From the NCBI GenBank assembly GCA_964607755.1, contig CAZSMC010000076.1, positions 1 through 19,314 on the forward strand: a DNA stretch of 19,314 nt, read 5' to 3'. Below the pieces are notes generated by a model, which worked only from the letters and a program-made list of their open reading frames with translations, did no database searches and was not told where the DNA came from. The translations under genes were made by a program, and so were the position numbers. This stretch comes from CAZSMC01 sp964607755. Lineage in GTDB: Bacteria; Zhuqueibacterota; Zhuqueibacteria; Residuimicrobiales; Krinioviventaceae. Of this stretch, positions 15,823 to 19,314 are shown piece by piece (positions within the stretch are counted from its first letter, which is position 1; each line of letters begins with the position of its first letter).

Positions 15823-15876
15823 TTAACTCCTAAGTTAACGCTTCAAAAATGTACAAATAGCAGTGAGAATAGACAA
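15823..15876 (-). promoter_or_regulatory. Candidate vapBC promoter and operator
   Basis: On the minus strand TTGTCT (15876-15871), a 17-bp spacer and TACATT (15853-15848), then a start point about 20 nt before the antitoxin ATG. The inverted repeat TTAACT-CCTA-AGTTAA at 15823-15838 covers the ribosome site and could be the antitoxin's operator. Both boxes match the consensus only 4 of 6. Confidence 0.35.
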
Positions 15877-15882
15877 GTAAAA

Positions 15883-17073
15883 TCATTGGACTGGAACTTC
15901 TTTCCGAGTAAACCTCTCAACCCGCTCCTGCCAATTATCAACCTCCCACGCATTCTCATTCTCCTCAACCATTCCGAAATACCGCGCCTTGGCATGGGCG
16001 ACCTGACATAAATATTCAACTGGCGTGTCCAGCGTACCGTGCTCCATCCACGATTTACCCGGGCATTGCTCGCACAAACCTTTTAAAAAACATCGAGCGC
16101 AACGACGCAAATAGTCCGGATTTTTCGCTTTTAGCGAGCGTATTTTGGGGAAATGGCGGGTAACAGCATCTGAAAGTGATCCGTTACTCAACGGGTAAAT
16201 TGTATCCGGGTGGCGAAGCAGCATGCACAACTGGATATTGCCGTACGCATCGATTGTCGCGCCGCCTTTACCGGCGCCGCAGGCAAACAGCGTATCGCCG
16301 GGCGGACGCATAAATCTGGCGCAAAATTGTTTCATCTCGTTGAGAAAAAATTCTTTATTTCTCAACAGTATACGCAATCCCTCTTTCGGCGATATACGTA
16401 AAGAACGAATCATCTCATTCTTTTCCTCAAAGTCCCGGCGGGCACGAAGATCAAAATTCATCGAATACGAGGGCGCTTTCCACATTCCGGCTAAGGTCGA
16501 TGCCCAAGCCTCAAACTCGTCAATTTCATCTTTGTTCTGAGGCAGTAACGCCTGCTTGACGATAAATGATATGTCGTGATCAATTAAAAGCTGAATTCCC
16601 TGCCAGGCGGCTTTAAAAGTGTTCGGTTTTCGCGACACCGCTTCATAGGATTTTTGATGCATGCCATAAACGGTCACCTCAACAGGTTCTTTCGGCGGGA
16701 TTTTCTTTAATAATTCAACTGTGTTTTCATTGATCAAAGTCGCATTGGTGAAAATAATGACTTTGAGACCTAACTTTCGGGCATAAACATAAAGTTCTTC
16801 AAAGTCTGGTCGAAGCAAAGGTTCACCACCCGTGAATCGAACTCGCAGGCAGCCAAGCTCCACAGCCTGGTTCAAAAGTGACTTGACATCATCAGTTCCC
16901 AGCTCCGGCAACTCAGCCAAAACCGGCTGGTTGATATAACAATGGATACAATCATTGTTGCATCGTTCGGTTAACTCGATGTCAAGCTGGCCAATTTTGG
17001 GTTTTATTTTTTTCCAGAGATCTGCCTGAAGTGATGTGACTTTTACAGCGTATTGGTTTTCAGATGTTGACAT
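15883..17073 (-). CDS. Radical SAM/SPASM peptide-modifying enzyme (rSAM 2)
   Basis: 396 residues from ATG 17073, preceded by GAGG and overlapping the end of the upstream fused gene by 14 bp, so the two are co-translated. The radical-SAM motif is CNNDCIHC (38-45), with GGEP at 82-85. The SPASM domain has Cys265, Cys283, Cys325, Cys328, Cys334, Cys337 and Cys356 (RCARC, CEQCPGKSWMEHG), holding auxiliary clusters. A C-terminal extension of about 35 residues after LCQVAHAKARYFG is acidic then basic and lacks a known motif. It probably modifies the same substrate as the fused enzyme; the chemistry is undetermined. Confidence 0.9.
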   Translation of the reverse strand: MSTSENQYAVKVTSLQADLWKKIKPKIGQLDIELTERCNNDCIHCYINQPVLAELPELGTDDVKSLLNQAVELGCLRVRFTGGEPLLRPDFEELYVYARKLGLKVIIFTNATLINENTVELLKKIPPKEPVEVTVYGMHQKSYEAVSRKPNTFKAAWQGIQLLIDHDISFIVKQALLPQNKDEIDEFEAWASTLAGMWKAPSYSMNFDLRARRDFEEKNEMIRSLRISPKEGLRILLRNKEFFLNEMKQFCARFMRPPGDTLFACGAGKGGATIDAYGNIQLCMLLRHPDTIYPLSNGSLSDAVTRHFPKIRSLKAKNPDYLRRCARCFLKGLCEQCPGKSWMEHGTLDTPVEYLCQVAHAKARYFGMVEENENAWEVDNWQERVERFTRKEVPVQ

Positions 17074-19039
17074 GTTGTGCAGGTTCCTCGCTCACGACCT
17101 CATCAATTCGATCAATAATATCACCTGACTTGTCAAAATGCATAAAATAACAGGGCACATTTTGAGTGATTCGTTCCAGCAAATCAAAAATTTTATCCCA
17201 CCAATCTATCGTTGTCATTGGTTTGATGATCGTGGCCAGTAATTGTTTCAAAATAACTCGTCGGTCTGTGATGAGCTCCAAACGGTTTTCCTTTGCCTGA
17301 ACCGGGAAAAATAGCGCTCGCAAAGGCGCATTTTTTGGTGAGATTTCAGTGTGGTCGCTGTGATTCCATGTACCGTATATGTGAAAATCATTGTTGTGTT
17401 GTCGAATAATAATACGGTCATCAGAAAGTACTGTAGCACGACTTTTGAACAGTCGCACAGTGGTGGTTTTGCCGGCCTCAGAGTGACCGGCAAATAGGAG
17501 ACCATGCTCTTTGAAAACCAAACCGGCCGCATGTATATAGCACCCCTGTCTCGCTGCTAAAACCTGCGTTAAAACAAGTTGATCGGATGCCAGGTGAGAC
17601 AATGATTGCATGTTTCCAAAGCGGAAAGCGGCATCGTTTTCGTGGTAAATTCGGCACATGGAATGATCCGAATTGCATGTCGCAATTCGTTGGATGGCTT
17701 CGCCCGCTTCCGGAGACGATACATTAAAGTAAATGTAATGGTCATTGCGCTTGTAAATATACCATGGTGCTTTTTTATATATTTTTGTCCCCAAATCCGA
17801 TGGTTTATATTTTGGAAATGAAAATCGGTGTTCAATTTTTATCATATCCGGAGCCGGATTATCGACCTCGAATTTTTGAATATCCGGATCAAATGTGTCG
17901 TATGAGATCGGCAGTTCCGATTCGACCTGAATAGTGATTCCCCCAATTCGATAATAACGAATATTTTCTTTCTTCCACATCTCTTTGTACGCCCGGTTCT
18001 CCTTTGCAATTTCGCATAAATAATCAACTCGTGCTGAATAATCACCGTGTTCCAAAAAGGCATAAACCGGACACCACCGGCAATCATGACGAAGATGACA
18101 GGTGCCGCATTCGTTCTGGTAATTCGATTTTGCTTTTATTTTTGTTTTCAACGAGGGTATAAAATCATCCCAGACTTTTTGCAAAGTATTGGTTCGCAAA
18201 TCTGCCATTAATTGCGGATCGCGAATGTAACTGCAAAATGTCATCCGGCCAAAAGGATCGATATAAAATTCGCGCCGGTTTTCTATGCATGAGGCAAACA
18301 AATTTTGATCGCAAATTGCCTGGCAGGAGCTTGGTTCCTCTTGATTATCCGCTTGAAAAGTTGGTTTATCAAGTTCGACAGCCACATGAGCCGGCAGACG
18401 CTGACGTTTAATCTCGGCATTTTTAAGCGGATCTCTATCTGTGGAAAGATACAACCAGGCAGCACCGATTCGCCAGTTTGGTCCCAATGACTTTGCCAAT
18501 GTCATCATATCATCAATTTGATGATAATTACCGTGCATAGGCACGATTTGAACAGTAAAATCAACATCAGCTTCGCGCAGATAAGCAAATCCTCTCATCG
18601 TCGCTTCAAAGGAACCTGGGCGCCGGGTGATATGATCATGCACTATCGCCGTAGCACCATAAATGGCAACCATCTTCTTGCCGGGTCGCTGTTTTAGTAA
18701 TTGCGCGATTTTTGGTGTGATGTACACGCCATTTGTGTTCAAGGCAAGTCTTTTGGCATGTCTTGTGAGGTATTCGTAAATTTGGTAGAAATCAGGCCGC
18801 AGCATCGGTTCACCACCGGAAACCGACCATTCCCGCGTACCCATTGCGCGTGCCCGATCGATAATATCGATCCACTCATCCAGGGATAATTCAAACTTTT
18901 GGGAATCGTCGCCGGGCATTTTACAAACCCAGCAATGCCGGCAGGCGTTATTACACCGGTAGGTTAAATCTATGGAACCCTTTGAGGGTAAACGGGGTAA
19001 ATTTGAAATGTGTTGCCGGTTTACAAATGTCGTCATCAT
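17060..19039 (-). CDS. Fusion: radical SAM/SPASM enzyme + HprK-like kinase
   Basis: I use ATG 19039 (659 residues; ATG 19036 is equally possible). The frame opens to 19123, but that would overlap the previous gene. Radical-SAM motif CNNACRHC (residues 29-36), then GGEP; SPASM cysteines include Cys269, Cys311, Cys314, Cys320, Cys323 and Cys342 (CGTCHLRHDCRWCPVYAFLE). From about residue 360 a second domain begins (YYRIGGITIQVESELPIS) and matches HprK-like kinases: IHAAGLVF, P-loop GHSEAGKTTT (518-527), LSDDRIIIR with the acidic pair at 540-541, HIYGTWNHSD, then PVQAKENRL. HprK relatives phosphorylate HPr or, in some peptide pathways, the precursor peptide. The covalent fusion suggests that both activities act on the same substrate. 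The upstream gene ends only 11 bp before. Confidence 0.85.
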   Translation of the reverse strand: MMTTFVNRQHISNLPRLPSKGSIDLTYRCNNACRHCWVCKMPGDDSQKFELSLDEWIDIIDRARAMGTREWSVSGGEPMLRPDFYQIYEYLTRHAKRLALNTNGVYITPKIAQLLKQRPGKKMVAIYGATAIVHDHITRRPGSFEATMRGFAYLREADVDFTVQIVPMHGNYHQIDDMMTLAKSLGPNWRIGAAWLYLSTDRDPLKNAEIKRQRLPAHVAVELDKPTFQADNQEEPSSCQAICDQNLFASCIENRREFYIDPFGRMTFCSYIRDPQLMADLRTNTLQKVWDDFIPSLKTKIKAKSNYQNECGTCHLRHDCRWCPVYAFLEHGDYSARVDYLCEIAKENRAYKEMWKKENIRYYRIGGITIQVESELPISYDTFDPDIQKFEVDNPAPDMIKIEHRFSFPKYKPSDLGTKIYKKAPWYIYKRNDHYIYFNVSSPEAGEAIQRIATCNSDHSMCRIYHENDAAFRFGNMQSLSHLASDQLVLTQVLAARQGCYIHAAGLVFKEHGLLFAGHSEAGKTTTVRLFKSRATVLSDDRIIIRQHNNDFHIYGTWNHSDHTEISPKNAPLRALFFPVQAKENRLELITDRRVILKQLLATIIKPMTTIDWWDKIFDLLERITQNVPCYFMHFDKSGDIIDRIDEVVSEEPAQHVNI

Positions 19040-19050
19040 AGTCGCTGTCG

Positions 19051-19314
19051 TTAATCCGCGCTCATCACTCCTAAAGGAAAATGGCCTCCCACTTGCCACG
19101 ATAGATGCTGCATGTCCCACCACATGTACATAATTTCGAGATGTGAAAAAAGATGAAATTTAAAACCCATGTTAAAATACCGGGTATCGTATTCAGCAAT
19201 GACGGAAATTTCGTGCAAAGGCCGAAAATCTACGCCGCCAAAAAAGCCAACCAGATGCTGTTCTTTTGATTCCACGATATCAACACCATAACCGGCATGC
19301 AGAAAAATATTTTT
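19051..19314 (-). CDS. Outer-membrane beta-barrel protein, C-terminal part (YjbH-like)
   Basis: The frame enters from the right edge and ends at TAA 19051 (about 87 codons seen). It shows alternating hydrophobic strands typical of the end of a barrel (LVGFFGGVDFRPL, EISVIAEYDTRYFNMGFKF, LEIMYMWWDMQHLSWQVGG). The layout 'D.RYFNMGFKFHLFSHLEIM...D..HLS' is reminiscent of YjbH-type exopolysaccharide outer-membrane proteins. It is 11 bp upstream of the radical-SAM/kinase fusion, so possibly in the same operon. The family call is tentative without the N-terminus. Confidence 0.6.
   Translation of the reverse strand, partial: KNIFLHAGYGVDIVESKEQHLVGFFGGVDFRPLHEISVIAEYDTRYFNMGFKFHLFSHLEIMYMWWDMQHLSWQVGGHFPLGVMSAD

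Overview
This window reads as a scaffold from an uncultivated Gram-negative bacterium of the Fibrobacteres-Chlorobi-Bacteroidetes / Calditrichota / KSB1 type. The reasons are two giant secreted gingipain-like (C25) peptidases ending in a FlgD-like/type-IX-type C-terminal sorting domain, a dockerin protein next to a cohesin-like protein, an outer-membrane barrel, and several SPASM radical-SAM enzymes. The phylum is an inference. Every convincing gene is on the minus strand, so transcription runs from high to low coordinates. There are two 100-N scaffold gaps (2065-2164 and 14439-14538). Each is flanked by the same exact 55-base sequence on both sides, so both are probably false gaps. Collapsing the first restores one continuous open frame across a peptidase gene that otherwise looks broken.

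Right part (19314-13518): the end of an outer-membrane barrel protein, then a fused radical-SAM/SPASM + HprK-like kinase protein, a second radical-SAM/SPASM protein overlapping it by 14 bp, a VapBC toxin-antitoxin pair, a GNAT acetyltransferase, a PqqD-like peptide-binding protein and an overlapping S24/S26 signal-peptidase-like protein. Radical SAM/SPASM + PqqD + HprK-like kinase + peptidase is the typical parts list of a ribosomally made, post-translationally modified peptide (RiPP) pathway. I see no convincing precursor peptide inside the window.

Middle part (13517-11016): a BrnT/BrnA toxin-antitoxin pair with a striking promoter, an IS200/IS605-type HUH transposase, and about 1 kb of non-coding DNA. 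That DNA holds an internally deleted relic of the same transposon, three copies of its upstream end with a GTGATGC-type hairpin, three REP-like hairpins, and a 96-bp element with perfect 17-bp inverted ends. This block looks like later insertions into the peptide-modification island.

Left part (11015-1): a third radical-SAM/SPASM protein, closely followed by two tandem paralogous C25 peptidases of about 1270-1300 residues with His and Cys catalytic residues intact. They are separated by a small inverted-repeat-bounded element. A secreted FnIII-like/dockerin protein and a secreted cohesin-like protein (cut by the window edge) follow. A reasonable working model is that cytoplasmic SPASM enzymes and PqqD modify a peptide or protein, the kinase domain phosphorylates it or acts as a relative of HprK, the S26-like protease trims it, and the C25 peptidases act outside the inner membrane. 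The link between the halves is inferred from gene order only.
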